Source: DAOTYE01 sp034434915 (GTDB lineage Bacteria; Chloroflexota; Dehalococcoidia; Dehalococcoidales; RBG-16-60-22). From it: DNA of 33,864 nucleotides. The notes beneath the pieces were generated by a model. That model was not told the origin of the DNA and did no database searches. It was given only the letters and a program-made list of their open reading frames with translations. Below, piece by piece: positions 6,564 to 14,592 of this stretch. A program made the position numbers and the translations under genes. How positions within the stretch are numbered: the first letter of the stretch is position 1; each line of letters begins with the position of its first letter. The stretch spans positions 1 to 33,864 of the forward strand of contig DAOTYE010000003.1 in NCBI GenBank assembly GCA_034434915.1. The letters run 5' to 3'.

Positions 6564-7460
6564 ATGGGGAACACGTTCTACCTTGCGGCGGACGCACCCG
6601 GCACCCGCCTGGACAGGTTTGTCAGCGAAAAACGTCCTGAGCTGTCAAGGACGCAGGTGCAGAGGCTCATTGAGGACGGCTTCATCACGGTAAATAACCG
6701 CCCGGTGAAGACAAGCCACAGGCTCACCGCCGGCGATAAAATAAAAATCGCCATTCCCCCGCCCCTTCCCAGCCCCCTTTCCCCTGAGGATGTGCCCATC
6801 ACCATTCTATATGAGGACAATGATGTCATTGTGGTGGACAAGCCTGCCGGGCTGACCGTTCACCCCGCGCCGGGGCACCCCCGCGGCACGCTGGTCAATG
6901 CCCTGCTGGCGCACTACCCGCGACTGTCTGAGCTCAGCGACTCCCTCCGACCCGGCATCGTCCACCGGCTGGACCGCGATACCTCGGGCGTGATGGTCAT
7001 CGCTAAAAACAAATCTGCTGAGATGAGCCTGGTCAACCAGTTCAAAGAGCGCACCATAAAAAAGACATACCTGACTCTGGTGCAGGGAAAGCTCACGCCG
7101 GAGCAGGGCATCATTGAGGCGGCAATCGGCAGGCATCCCGCTGACCGCAAGAAGATGGCGGTGGTGCATGAGGGCAGGGAAGCCCGCACGCGTTACCGGG
7201 TGGTGCAATATCTGGAAAACTATACTCTGCTGGAGGTTATGCCGGAGACCGGGCGGACGCACCAAATCCGGGTGCACCTGAGCGCCATCGGCTACCCCGT
7301 GGTGGGAGATGCGGTCTATGGCGTGAAATCTCCGCTTCTCTCCAGGCAGTTCCTCCACGCCCATAAACTGGGCTTCAGGCTCCCCTCCACCGGTGGCTTC
7401 AAAGAGTTCACCTCCCCCCTGCCGGAGGATTTGGAGAGAGCATTGAGGGAGATAGGGTAA
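6564..7460 (+). CDS. rluD: RluA/RluD-family 23S rRNA pseudouridine synthase
   Basis: A 298-residue enzyme isomerising uridine to pseudouridine in RNA. An N-terminal S4 RNA-binding domain covers about 14-75 (RLDRFVSEKRPELSRTQVQR, then FITVNNRPVKTS). The catalytic domain carries GIVHRLDRDTSGVMVIAK around 130-147, whose RLDRDTSG holds the catalytic Asp. Later motifs are ETGRTHQIRVHLSAIGYPVVGD and FLHAHKLGF. The S4-plus-catalytic layout and lspA adjacency fit the RluD/YlyB group; target sites (1911/1915/1917 of 23S in RluD) are inferred by family. ATG 6564 directly follows the lspA stop, so translation is probably coupled. Confidence 0.92.
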   Translation: MGNTFYLAADAPGTRLDRFVSEKRPELSRTQVQRLIEDGFITVNNRPVKTSHRLTAGDKIKIAIPPPLPSPLSPEDVPITILYEDNDVIVVDKPAGLTVHPAPGHPRGTLVNALLAHYPRLSELSDSLRPGIVHRLDRDTSGVMVIAKNKSAEMSLVNQFKERTIKKTYLTLVQGKLTPEQGIIEAAIGRHPADRKKMAVVHEGREARTRYRVVQYLENYTLLEVMPETGRTHQIRVHLSAIGYPVVGDAVYGVKSPLLSRQFLHAHKLGFRLPSTGGFKEFTSPLPEDLERALREIG

Positions 7461-7480
7461 GGTGGTAGAATAGTAACCAG

Positions 7481-8959
7481 ATGTCTATCTCTACCGTTCG
7501 TGTGCGCTATGCCCCCAGCCCCACCGGCTTTCCCCATGTGGGGAACATCCGCACTGCCCTCTTTAACTGGCTCTTCGCTCGCCATAGCGGCGGCAGGTTC
7601 ATCGTGCGCATTGAGGATACTGACGTGGCGCGGCGGGTGGAGGGTGCCGTGGAGGCGATTCTGGACAGCCTGCGCTGGCTGGGCATGGACTGGGACGAGG
7701 GTCCGGAGGTCGGCGGCGACTACGGTCCGTATTTCCAGTCGCAAAGGCTTGATCGCTACCATGCTATCGCTGAGCAGTTGGTCGCTCAGGGCAACGCCTA
7801 CTACTGCTACTGCTCCCCGGAGCGTCTTGCCAGCATGCGCCAGGAACAGCAGAGGAATAAGCAAGCCCCCGGCTATGACCGCCTCTGCCGCAACCTGAGC
7901 GCCGAAGAGCGCCGGCAGAAGGAAGCGCAGGGCATCAAGCCCGTCGTCCGCTTCAAGACGCCCCTTGACGGGCAGACGAAGTTCCATGATGTCATCTGGG
8001 GCGATTTAGTCTTTGATAATAGCACCATTGACGATTTCGTCCTGCTGAAGTCTGACGGCTATCCCACTTATCACCTCGCCAATATCGTTGACGACCACTT
8101 CATGGCAATCAGCCACGTCCTGCGCGCTGAAGAGTGGCTGCCGAGCACGCCCCGCCACTGCCTGCTTTACGATGCCCTGGGCTTTGAGAAGCCCGTCTTC
8201 GCCCACCTGCCCATGATACTGGGACCGGACCGCTCCAAGCTGAGCAAGCGCCACGGCGCCGTCTCCATTATGGAATACCGCGAGCAGGGCTACCTGCCTG
8301 AGGCGATGATGAACTTCCTCGCTTTGCTCGGCTGGTCGCTGGATGATAAATCTGAGCTGTTCCATCGTGATGACCTCATCAAGAACTTTTCCTTGGAGCG
8401 AATCAGCAAGACGGCGGCGATTTTCAACCTTGAGAAGCTCAACTGGATGAACGGCGTCTATCTCCGCAGTTTGAGCCCGGAGGAGTTTGCCCGCAGGTGC
8501 CTGCCGTTCCTTGACAAAGGCTTGCCGCCAGAGGTCAAACGTCCCATTTCCCAGGAATACTTGAGCCGCATTGTTCCCCTCATTCAGGAGCGGGCAAAGA
8601 CCCTCGCTGAGGTGCCCGCGCTGACTGACTTCTTCTTCCTTGATACGCTCGCCTATGACCCTTCATTGCTCATCAGCAAAGGCATGACGCGAGAACTGAC
8701 GGTCAAAGCTCTTGAAGTGAGCCGGCAGAAAGTGGGTCAGCTCAACACGTTTGATGAAACGGCGCTGGAAACGGCGCTCCGGACTCTTGCTGAGGAGCTG
8801 GGGTTGAAAACGGGTCAGCTTTTCGGCACGCTGAGGGTGGCAGTCACCGGCAAGACGGCCACGCCGCCCCTTTTCCAGACGATGTCCGTGTTGGGCAGGG
8901 AACGTTGTCTCAGCCGCATCAGTGTGGCGCTGGAGAGCCTGCGCCGACTGCCCCACTAG
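7481..8959 (+). CDS. gltX: Glutamyl-tRNA synthetase (class I)
   Basis: A 492-residue class I aminoacyl-tRNA synthetase charging tRNA-Glu. The HIGH signature appears as PHVG (18-21) in YAPSPTGFPHVGNIRTALFN. The KMSKS counterpart is SKLSKR near residue 252 in PDRSKLSKRHGAVS. A cysteine-containing stretch YYCYCSPE near 107-114 is in the zinc/insertion region. The C-terminal helical anticodon-binding domain ends with the usual L.RI..AL. Length is normal. Whether it also charges tRNA-Gln cannot be judged from this window. It lies 20 bp after the rluD-like gene and 12 bp before a DUF6125 gene. A tRNA-Glu gene lies elsewhere in this window (31514-31586), not linked. Confidence 0.96.
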   Translation: MSISTVRVRYAPSPTGFPHVGNIRTALFNWLFARHSGGRFIVRIEDTDVARRVEGAVEAILDSLRWLGMDWDEGPEVGGDYGPYFQSQRLDRYHAIAEQLVAQGNAYYCYCSPERLASMRQEQQRNKQAPGYDRLCRNLSAEERRQKEAQGIKPVVRFKTPLDGQTKFHDVIWGDLVFDNSTIDDFVLLKSDGYPTYHLANIVDDHFMAISHVLRAEEWLPSTPRHCLLYDALGFEKPVFAHLPMILGPDRSKLSKRHGAVSIMEYREQGYLPEAMMNFLALLGWSLDDKSELFHRDDLIKNFSLERISKTAAIFNLEKLNWMNGVYLRSLSPEEFARRCLPFLDKGLPPEVKRPISQEYLSRIVPLIQERAKTLAEVPALTDFFFLDTLAYDPSLLISKGMTRELTVKALEVSRQKVGQLNTFDETALETALRTLAEELGLKTGQLFGTLRVAVTGKTATPPLFQTMSVLGRERCLSRISVALESLRRLPH

Positions 8960-8971
8960 AAAGGAACAACC

Positions 8972-9481
8972 ATGTCCCAATCTGAATTTTCACGCATCCC
9001 GGTGGAAAAGCTCGTTGACCTCTGTTCACGGGGGGCTTACACGCTGGACGGGCTGTGGTTCACCCTGGTGGAAAAGGAGTTCGGGCTGGAAAAAGCCCTT
9101 GAGATTGACATAGCGGTCTGGAAACAGCTCTGCCTCACGCAGGCAAGACGCGTGCTCAAATATTTCTCCCTTGATGAACCCAACCCCATCCGCAAAGTCA
9201 TCAAGGTCATCCAGCTTGATCCTCTGCTTTTCATTTATAAACCGCAGGTGGTGAAGCTGACGGATACTCGGGCAGTCCTGCGTATGACCGACTGTCCACC
9301 GCAGAAGGCGCGTATCCGCGATGGCAGAGGCGAGTTCCCGTGCAAGTCTGTAGGCATCGGCATGCTTCAGGCATATGCCCAGGTCATTGACCCGCGGATT
9401 AAGCTGGGCTGTGCCACCTGTCCGCCGGACGCCCATCCGGACGAGTTCTGGTGCGAATGGCACTTTGAACTGCAACGGTAA
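8972..9481 (+). CDS. DUF6125 family protein
   Basis: A 169-residue soluble protein. It resembles the family now called DUF6125, found mainly in anaerobes, and distantly the L-2-amino-thiazoline-4-carboxylate hydrolase-like proteins. Typical features are GLWFTLVEKEFGLEKALEID (residues 27-46), RMTDCPPQKARI and the C-terminal cysteine cluster CATCPPDAHPDEFWCEWHF. The cysteines and histidines suggest metal or cofactor binding, but no reaction is known to me. ATG 8972 follows AAAGGAACAACC, an acceptable ribosome site. It sits between gltX and an NfeD-like gene with gaps of 12 and 2 bp, so it is co-transcribed; this context is housekeeping and not very informative. Confidence 0.75.
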   Translation: MSQSEFSRIPVEKLVDLCSRGAYTLDGLWFTLVEKEFGLEKALEIDIAVWKQLCLTQARRVLKYFSLDEPNPIRKVIKVIQLDPLLFIYKPQVVKLTDTRAVLRMTDCPPQKARIRDGRGEFPCKSVGIGMLQAYAQVIDPRIKLGCATCPPDAHPDEFWCEWHFELQR

Positions 9482-9483
9482 GT

Positions 9484-9873
9484 ATGAAGAGGTCAGTCAA
9501 AGACTGGGTCATTGTGGTGGTCCTGCTCCTTGATGAGGTGGCGGCGCTTGCCCTGATTCTGCTCATCCTGTGGTTTTTCGGCATCAGACTGCCGCTCTGG
9601 GCGGCCATTTTTCTTGCCTTGCTGGTGGGCACGTTTGCCTTCGTCATCCACAGATACGCCATACCTGCCTTGCGCCTGAAGAAGGTTACCGGTGTGGATG
9701 GTATGATTGGTATGGAAGGGGAAGTTATTGCCCCGCTCAAGCCTTTCGGCACTGTGAAAATGAAAGGTGAATACTGGAAAGCGGAGTCAGTAAACGGGGA
9801 GATACCTGCGGGTGCGGAAGTCAAAACGGTGGGCGTGAAAGGTCTCACGTTGCAGGTGAAGAGGAAGACATAG
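9484..9873 (+). CDS. NfeD-like membrane protein with C-terminal OB-fold
   Basis: A 129-residue protein. Two hydrophobic segments (about 8-32 and 37-58) are followed by a soluble beta domain of about 60 residues with VDGMIGMEGEVIAPL, GTVKMKGEYWKAES and GAEVKTVGVKGLTLQVK. This is the OB-like C-terminal domain of NfeD proteins, here in the short form without the ClpP-class protease domain. Short NfeD proteins usually work with SPFH/stomatin proteins in membrane quality control; no stomatin gene is adjacent. ATG 9484 is 2 bp after the DUF6125 stop, and its own stop abuts the next ATG, so translational coupling is likely on both sides. Confidence 0.8.
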   Translation: MKRSVKDWVIVVVLLLDEVAALALILLILWFFGIRLPLWAAIFLALLVGTFAFVIHRYAIPALRLKKVTGVDGMIGMEGEVIAPLKPFGTVKMKGEYWKAESVNGEIPAGAEVKTVGVKGLTLQVKRKT

Positions 9874-10872
9874 ATGGCGGCGGGATATCTGGCACTTTTC
9901 AAGTCCGGGGAACTGGAGCGGCGAGCCGAAAGGCTGTATGCCCGCCTCGCCTTATGTGACATCTGTCCGCGATATTGTCGTGTCAACCGGCGGGAAGGTG
10001 AGGTTGGTTATTGCCGCACCGGCTATTTGCCAATTGTCTCGTCAGTGTGCGCCCATCGCGGGGAAGAGCCAGCATTGTCCGGAAGCAGGGGGTCGGGCAC
10101 AATTTTCTTCGGCAACTGCACCATGCGCTGTGTCTATTGCCAGAATTATCAAATCAGCCAGAATCCTGTGCTCCAGCAGTCAAAAGCGGTCAGTATCAGT
10201 GCTTTAGCCGAACACATGCTCTACCTGCAAAATGAGCTCGGCTGTCACAACATCAATCTGGTCACGCCGTCCCACGTGGTCCCGCAGATTGTGGCGGCAG
10301 TCTGTGCGGCGGTGCCAGGAGGATTACGCATCCCCCTGGTCTATAACACGAGCGGCTACGATTCTGTAGATACTTTGCGTGAGCTTGACGGCATTGTGGA
10401 CATCTATTTGCCTGACCTGCGCTATGCCTCCAATGAGCCGGCAAAGCAGTTTTCCGGAGCTTCTGACTATGTGGAGCGGGCGCGTGCGGCGATTAAGGAA
10501 ATGTACCGCCAGGTGGGCGGTTTGGTTCTGGATGAAAACGGCGTGGCGCAGAGGGGGCTCATTGTGCGGCTTCTCATCTTGCCCCACCGGCTGGCGGGAG
10601 TGAAAGAATCGCTCACATGGCTTGCGGAAGAGCTATCGCCGACTGTTGCGGTGAGCATCATGGCGCAGTATTATCCCGCCCACCGCGCCCCGCAGTTCCA
10701 TCAGCTTTCACGGAAGATTACCAGAGAGGAATATGAGGAAATCCTGGCACTGCTGGCTGAGCTAGGCATAGAAAACGGCTGGGTGCAGGAGATGGAGTCG
10801 CCGGAGAGCTATCTGCCTGACTTCAGCCGTGAGGGCCATCCGTTTGAGCCGGCGGTGAAAAAGCCGGAATAG
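9874..10872 (+). CDS. PflX-like radical SAM protein (COG1313 type)
   Basis: A 332-residue radical S-adenosylmethionine protein. The cluster motif is Cys82-x3-Cys86-x2-Cys89 in NCTMRCVYCQN. Before it is a second cysteine set, Cys28, Cys31, Cys35 and Cys47, in LCDICPRYCRVNRREGEVGYC, typical of the PflX/COG1313 group that resembles pyruvate-formate-lyase activases. Further support comes from NLVTPSHVVPQI, LPDLRYAS and SIMAQYYPAH. The substrate protein or molecule is unknown for this group; no glycyl radical enzyme is encoded in the window. ATG 9874 directly follows the NfeD-like stop. It ends the housekeeping operon, 1 bp from the stop of a convergent 41-codon gene. Confidence 0.88.
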   Translation: MAAGYLALFKSGELERRAERLYARLALCDICPRYCRVNRREGEVGYCRTGYLPIVSSVCAHRGEEPALSGSRGSGTIFFGNCTMRCVYCQNYQISQNPVLQQSKAVSISALAEHMLYLQNELGCHNINLVTPSHVVPQIVAAVCAAVPGGLRIPLVYNTSGYDSVDTLRELDGIVDIYLPDLRYASNEPAKQFSGASDYVERARAAIKEMYRQVGGLVLDENGVAQRGLIVRLLILPHRLAGVKESLTWLAEELSPTVAVSIMAQYYPAHRAPQFHQLSRKITREEYEEILALLAELGIENGWVQEMESPESYLPDFSREGHPFEPAVKKPE

Positions 10873-10873
10873 G

Positions 10874-10999
10874 CTAAGTCCTCTTTCTTTTCCGGTTCAC
10901 CCAGGAATACTTGATTTTCTTGCCGGACGGCTTATCTTTCTTATTGACGTTCTCAACCCACGTTTCCAGGTCAGGAAGCGGTTTCTTTTTCTCTACCAT
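10874..10999 (-). CDS. Small basic protein, 41 residues, unknown
   Basis: A short open frame of 41 codons starting at ATG 10997-10999, with GAGGA about 8 nt upstream on the minus strand. The predicted protein begins MVEKKKPLPDLETWVENV and ends WVNRKRKRT; 14 of 41 residues are Lys or Arg, and two Trp are present. Codon use resembles the neighbours, with no rare-codon run. A possible promoter lies at 11031-11060. It converges tail-to-tail with the radical SAM gene with a 1-bp gap and is divergent from the acyltransferase gene. Charge suggests nucleic-acid or ribosome binding, but this is only inference. I know no named family. Confidence 0.6.
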   Translation of the reverse strand: MVEKKKPLPDLETWVENVNKKDKPSGKKIKYSWVNRKRKRT

Positions 11000-11030
11000 G
11001 TGTCAGTCCTCTATCTGAATATTCGTGTCC

Positions 11031-11060
11031 ATTGTATCATATCCGAGCGGGCAAAGCCAA
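11031..11060 (-). promoter_or_regulatory. Possible promoter of the 41-codon gene
   Basis: Minus strand: TTGGCT (11055-11060), 18-bp spacer, TACAAT (11031-11036). It would start RNA about 25 nt upstream of the ATG, leaving room for the GAGGA ribosome site. Confidence 0.4.
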
Positions 11061-11124
11061 ATTCGGATGGGTGAAGCGTCATGTTGCTTATGAAAAAGTA
11101 AGATGTTACACTGGTATTATAAGT

Positions 11125-12108
11125 ATGAGTTATGCCGTAACTCAGGAGACATTCACCAGCCTCACTTCTCTCTGGAAAAGCCCGGAAAGTAGATTGAAGT
11201 GGGGCTCGGTTTTTGTTCTGCCTGCCTGGCTGGAGGTCTGGTGGCAGGCGTTCCAGCCCCGGAGCGAGCTTGCCATAAAAGCAGTGCGAGAGGACTCTGA
11301 GGTTATCGGCGTGGCGCCGCTTCAGGTTGAAGACGGCAGGGCGCTCTTCATCGGCAGTGCTGACGTGTGCGACTATATTGACTTCATCGTTGTGCCGGGC
11401 AAAGAACGGGAGTTCTTCAATGTCCTGCTTGATGACCTGAATAAACAGGGCATTAAAGCTCTGGAACTGAATCCGGTGCGGCCTGACTCCACAGCAATGA
11501 CATACCTATTGCCCGTAGCGCAGGAAAGAAGTTACGCGGTGGCGCAGGAACAGGAGGCGGTTTCCCTTGAGCTTGACCTGCCGGCGACCTGGGATGATTA
11601 CCTCAATCTGCTGACGAAGAAACAGCGCCACGAGGTTCGGCGCAAGCTGAGGCGGCTGGAGCAGGCGGCTGGCGTCAATTACACGTGCTCTGATGTTAAG
11701 GCGGACTGTGACCTCTTGCTGGACAAGTTTCTCAAGCTCTTTGCACTCAGTCCCAAAGAGGAAAAGGCGAACTTTATGAATCCTCAGATGGAGGCATACT
11801 TCCGGAATCTGGCGAAGGCTATGGCTGGGCTCGGGCTTTTGAAGTTTGGCGTGCTGGAAGTGGGCGGTCAGCCGGCGGCGATGATTATGGGGTTTGACTA
11901 TAATGACACCTTGTACCTCTACAATAGCGCCTACAACCCGGAATATAATCATCTCAGTGTGGGGCTTCTCTCCAAGGTGCTCTGCATCAGGGAAAGCATC
12001 CAGCGCGGGAGGAAAAAGTGGGACTTCCTGAAAGGTGCTGAGCGCTACAAGTATGACATTGGCGGGCAGGAAGTGCCGATATATCATCTTCAGATAGTCA
12101 TGAAGTAA
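11125..12108 (+). CDS. FemAB/BioF2-type GNAT-fold acyltransferase
   Basis: A 327-residue protein of the Acetyltransf_6 (CelD/BcsL-like, FemAB-related) group with two GNAT-like halves. Markers are WDDYLNLLTKKQRHEVRRKL near the middle, then PAAMIMGFDYNDTLYLYNSA and the C-terminal KWDFLKGAERYKYDIGG. Such proteins transfer acyl or aminoacyl groups to polysaccharides, cell-wall precursors or amino sugars. ATG 11125 is preceded by TATTAT (11115-11120) with no Shine-Dalgarno, so the message may be leaderless; the frame is open back to a TTG at 11032, but that extension is not family-like. It leads the operon with a glycosyltransferase 11 bp downstream and a deacetylase after that, so an amino-sugar conjugate is a plausible shared product. 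Confidence 0.8.
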   Translation: MSYAVTQETFTSLTSLWKSPESRLKWGSVFVLPAWLEVWWQAFQPRSELAIKAVREDSEVIGVAPLQVEDGRALFIGSADVCDYIDFIVVPGKEREFFNVLLDDLNKQGIKALELNPVRPDSTAMTYLLPVAQERSYAVAQEQEAVSLELDLPATWDDYLNLLTKKQRHEVRRKLRRLEQAAGVNYTCSDVKADCDLLLDKFLKLFALSPKEEKANFMNPQMEAYFRNLAKAMAGLGLLKFGVLEVGGQPAAMIMGFDYNDTLYLYNSAYNPEYNHLSVGLLSKVLCIRESIQRGRKKWDFLKGAERYKYDIGGQEVPIYHLQIVMK

Positions 12109-12119
12109 AGGACAGGCAA

Positions 12120-13385
12120 TTGATAAGCGAAAAGCAACTCAAGATAGCCATGCTCAGCACACATAGCTGTCCGCTGGGCAAGCTCGGCGCGAAGGATACC
12201 GGCGGGATGAGCGTCTATATCGTGGAGCTGGCACGGGAGCTGGGGAAGCGTGGGCATCAGGTAGACGTCTACACCCGTGTCCATGACCCGCGTGATGAAC
12301 AAATCACTGGCCTGGGTAACAACGCCCGTCTTATCCACCTGCGGGCGGGGAAAATCGGGTTTGTGGATAAGCTGGCGGTCTATCCCCTCCTGCCGGACTT
12401 TGTGCGCGAGCTGGAGAGTTTCCGCAGGCAGAACGATATTCATTATGACCTGATTCACAGCCACTACTGGCTCTCAGGCTGGGCGGGCAGACTTCTTCAG
12501 AAACAGTGGCAGGTGCCCCATATCACCATGTTCCATACCGTGGGCGCCATTAAGAATGCCTTAGGCATCGGCGACCGGGAGCCTGAGCTGAGGCTCAGGA
12601 CAGAGCAGAATATCATGCAGAACGCCCAGCGCATCATCGTTGCCACGGAACGGGAAAAGAGAGACCTTAGCTCTCATTGTAATGCCGCACCGGAGCGCAT
12701 CAGCGTCATTCCCTGCGGGGTGAACATGGACCTGTTCCGCCCCATGGACCGGGAGCTGGCAAGGCAGGAATCAGGCATGAGCTCTGCTGAGAAGCATATC
12801 CTTTTCGTGGGCAGGATTGAGCCGCTCAAAGGTGTGGATAGACTATTGACCGCACTCGCCTACCTGAAGGACAAATTACCTGTGAAGCTCTGGATTATCG
12901 GCGGGGACGCGCGCAGTCAGCAGGAAGTGGAGCGGTTGAAGGTGCTGGCTCGGGAGCTTGGCGTGCAGGCATCAGTTGCGTTTCTTGGCCTGGTGAAGCA
13001 GGCAGAGCTACCGCATTATTACAGTGCGGCAGACGTCTGTGTTATCCCTTCCTATTATGAGAGTTTTGGACTGGTCTTGCTTGAATCGCTCGCCTGCGGG
13101 ACGCCGGTGGTGGCAACAGATGTCGGCGCGGCGAAAAGCATTGTGCGCGCTGGTAAGACCGGCTACGTGGTGCCGGATAACAGTCCGCGGCGGCTGGCAC
13201 AACGGCTAATGCAGATTTTGGCCAAACCTCCAGCCAGTACGGAATCAAGGAATGCCATGCGCGCATCAGTCGCCAGGTATAGCTGGGCATACGTCGCCGC
13301 GATGGTAGAGAGCGAGTACTATTCCGCGCTGGCGGAATACGCGTCCTGCCCTCTGGTAAGTTTTCAGTGCAGTGTTGAGGGATGA
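12120..13385 (+). CDS. MshA-like GT4 family glycosyltransferase
   Basis: A 421-residue GT-B retaining glycosyltransferase. The N-terminus reads KIAMLSTHSCPLGKLGAKDT then GGMSVYIVELARELGKRGH, very similar in layout to MshA (inositol N-acetylglucosaminyltransferase of mycothiol synthesis) and to sucrose-phosphate synthase relatives. The second Rossmann domain has RISVIPCGVNMDLFRP, ILFVGRIEPLKGVDRLL and the E-x7-E motif in ESFGLVLLESLACGTPVVAT. The start is TTG 12120, supported by AAAGGA upstream; the next ATG (12150) would cut the first beta strand. The stop overlaps the beginning of the PIG-L gene region, with 1 bp between reading frames. The acceptor cannot be inferred from sequence alone; see the findings. 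Confidence 0.88.
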   Translation: MISEKQLKIAMLSTHSCPLGKLGAKDTGGMSVYIVELARELGKRGHQVDVYTRVHDPRDEQITGLGNNARLIHLRAGKIGFVDKLAVYPLLPDFVRELESFRRQNDIHYDLIHSHYWLSGWAGRLLQKQWQVPHITMFHTVGAIKNALGIGDREPELRLRTEQNIMQNAQRIIVATEREKRDLSSHCNAAPERISVIPCGVNMDLFRPMDRELARQESGMSSAEKHILFVGRIEPLKGVDRLLTALAYLKDKLPVKLWIIGGDARSQQEVERLKVLARELGVQASVAFLGLVKQAELPHYYSAADVCVIPSYYESFGLVLLESLACGTPVVATDVGAAKSIVRAGKTGYVVPDNSPRRLAQRLMQILAKPPASTESRNAMRASVARYSWAYVAAMVESEYYSALAEYASCPLVSFQCSVEG

Positions 13386-13386
13386 T

Positions 13387-14094
13387 ATGACGGTAAAGCA
13401 AAAAGCGGATGTTTTAGTGGTGACGGCTCACCCGGATGACAGCGAGTTTGGCGCGGCCGGGACGCTGGCAAAGTGGATAAAGCAGGGCAAAGAGGTCGTC
13501 TATGTGGTCTGCACCAATGGCGATAAAGGCACGAGTGACCCCACCATCAAACCGGAGGAGCTGGCAAAAATCCGGGAAAGGGAGCAACGGGCGGCGGCAA
13601 AGGTCATCGGCGTGCGGGAAGTGGTCTTTCTGGGCTATGCTGACCAGACTTTGGAAGATACGCCGGAGTTCCGCAAAGAAATCGTGCGCTATATCCGGAT
13701 GTATCGGCCATATACTGTGATGACCTCAGACCCTTACCGGCGCTATTTCTGGCACCGTGACCACAGGATAACGGGGATAGTAACGCTTGACGCTATTTTC
13801 CCCTATGCCCGCGACCATCTCGCCTATCCTGACCTGATGGAGGAAGGACTCAAACCGCACATTGTGAAAGAGGTTTTTCTCTGGGGAATTCTGGAGGAAA
13901 AGGATATAAATTACTGCTCGGACATTACGGATACGTTTGACATCAAGCTCGCCGCATTGCGCTGTCATGAAAGCCAGGTGGGGGACCGGTTTGACCAGGT
14001 GGAAAAGTGGCTTAGACAGCGAGCCTGCACCCTGGCAAAAGGACAGAACTTCAAGTATGCTGAGGCTTTTCACCGGGAGGAGGTTCCGTGGTAA
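13387..14094 (+). CDS. PIG-L family N-acetyl sugar deacetylase
   Basis: A 235-residue zinc-dependent deacetylase of the LmbE/PIG-L family, which includes MshB, BshB and GlcNAc-PI deacetylases. The signature AHPDDSEFGAAGTL begins at residue 14 and supplies the zinc ligands His15 and Asp18 and the base Asp17; the third ligand is likely in YFWHRDHR near residue 125. ATG 13387 is chosen over an in-frame TTG at 13372 because GAGGG lies 7 nt upstream. It directly follows the glycosyltransferase, the same order as in thiol-sugar pathways (sugar transfer, then deacetylation). It overlaps the HIT gene by 7 bp. Confidence 0.88.
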   Translation: MTVKQKADVLVVTAHPDDSEFGAAGTLAKWIKQGKEVVYVVCTNGDKGTSDPTIKPEELAKIREREQRAAAKVIGVREVVFLGYADQTLEDTPEFRKEIVRYIRMYRPYTVMTSDPYRRYFWHRDHRITGIVTLDAIFPYARDHLAYPDLMEEGLKPHIVKEVFLWGILEEKDINYCSDITDTFDIKLAALRCHESQVGDRFDQVEKWLRQRACTLAKGQNFKYAEAFHREEVPW

Positions 14095-14582
14095 AAAAAA
14101 CCAGCAAGATGGAACGGCTGTGGGCACCGTGGCGCATCCGGTATGTCCAGATGGGCAAACCGGAAGGCTGTATCCTGTGTGATAAACCGAAAGAGAATAA
14201 AGACACGGAGAACTATATCCTCTACCGCGGCAAGGAGAACTTCATCATGCTCAACGCCTTTCCTTATAATCCCGGGCATCTCATGGTTTCTCCGTACCGC
14301 CATATCGCCGCGCTGGAAGACCTGACTGATGATGAGCGGAACGAGCATTTCGCCATGGTAAGCCGTAGTGTCGCCGTGCTGAGACAGGTATTTCATCCTG
14401 ATGGCTTTAACATCGGCATTAATCTGGGGATGGTTGCCGGGGCGGGGATTGATGGACATTGCCATACCCACATCGTGCCGCGCTGGAACGGCGATACTAA
14501 CTTCATGCCTGTCCTTGCCAATACTAAGGTAGTGAATGAAGCTCTGGCTGATACCTACCGCAAACTGACAGGAAGATTTTAG
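14088..14582 (+). CDS. HIT family hydrolase/phosphorylase (Ap4A phosphorylase-like)
   Basis: A 164-residue histidine-triad protein acting on nucleotide conjugates. The triad is in GHCHTHIVPRWNGD near residues 124-137. The front carries MERLWAPWRIRYV and a CILC pair (28-31), as in the Ap4A phosphorylase-like/HIT branch in actinobacteria and Chloroflexi that binds zinc. The start is GTG 14088 with GGGAGGAGG upstream; the gene begins inside the last codons of the PIG-L gene, giving coupled translation. Its place in the amino-sugar operon may be incidental. The exact substrate (Ap4A, AMP-lysine or another) is undetermined. Confidence 0.9.
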   Translation: MVKKTSKMERLWAPWRIRYVQMGKPEGCILCDKPKENKDTENYILYRGKENFIMLNAFPYNPGHLMVSPYRHIAALEDLTDDERNEHFAMVSRSVAVLRQVFHPDGFNIGINLGMVAGAGIDGHCHTHIVPRWNGDTNFMPVLANTKVVNEALADTYRKLTGRF

Positions 14583-14592
14583 GCGGTTGCCT

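Noticed and set aside
7316..7987. A 223-codon minus-strand open frame across the rluD-like/gltX junction.
   Set aside because: Both sense-strand genes carry clear catalytic motifs; the antisense translation has no recognisable domain.
11032..11124. An upstream TTG start giving 31 more residues to the FemAB-like protein.
   Set aside because: No ribosome site, the stretch overlaps the predicted promoter of the 41-codon gene, and it carries no domain sequence.
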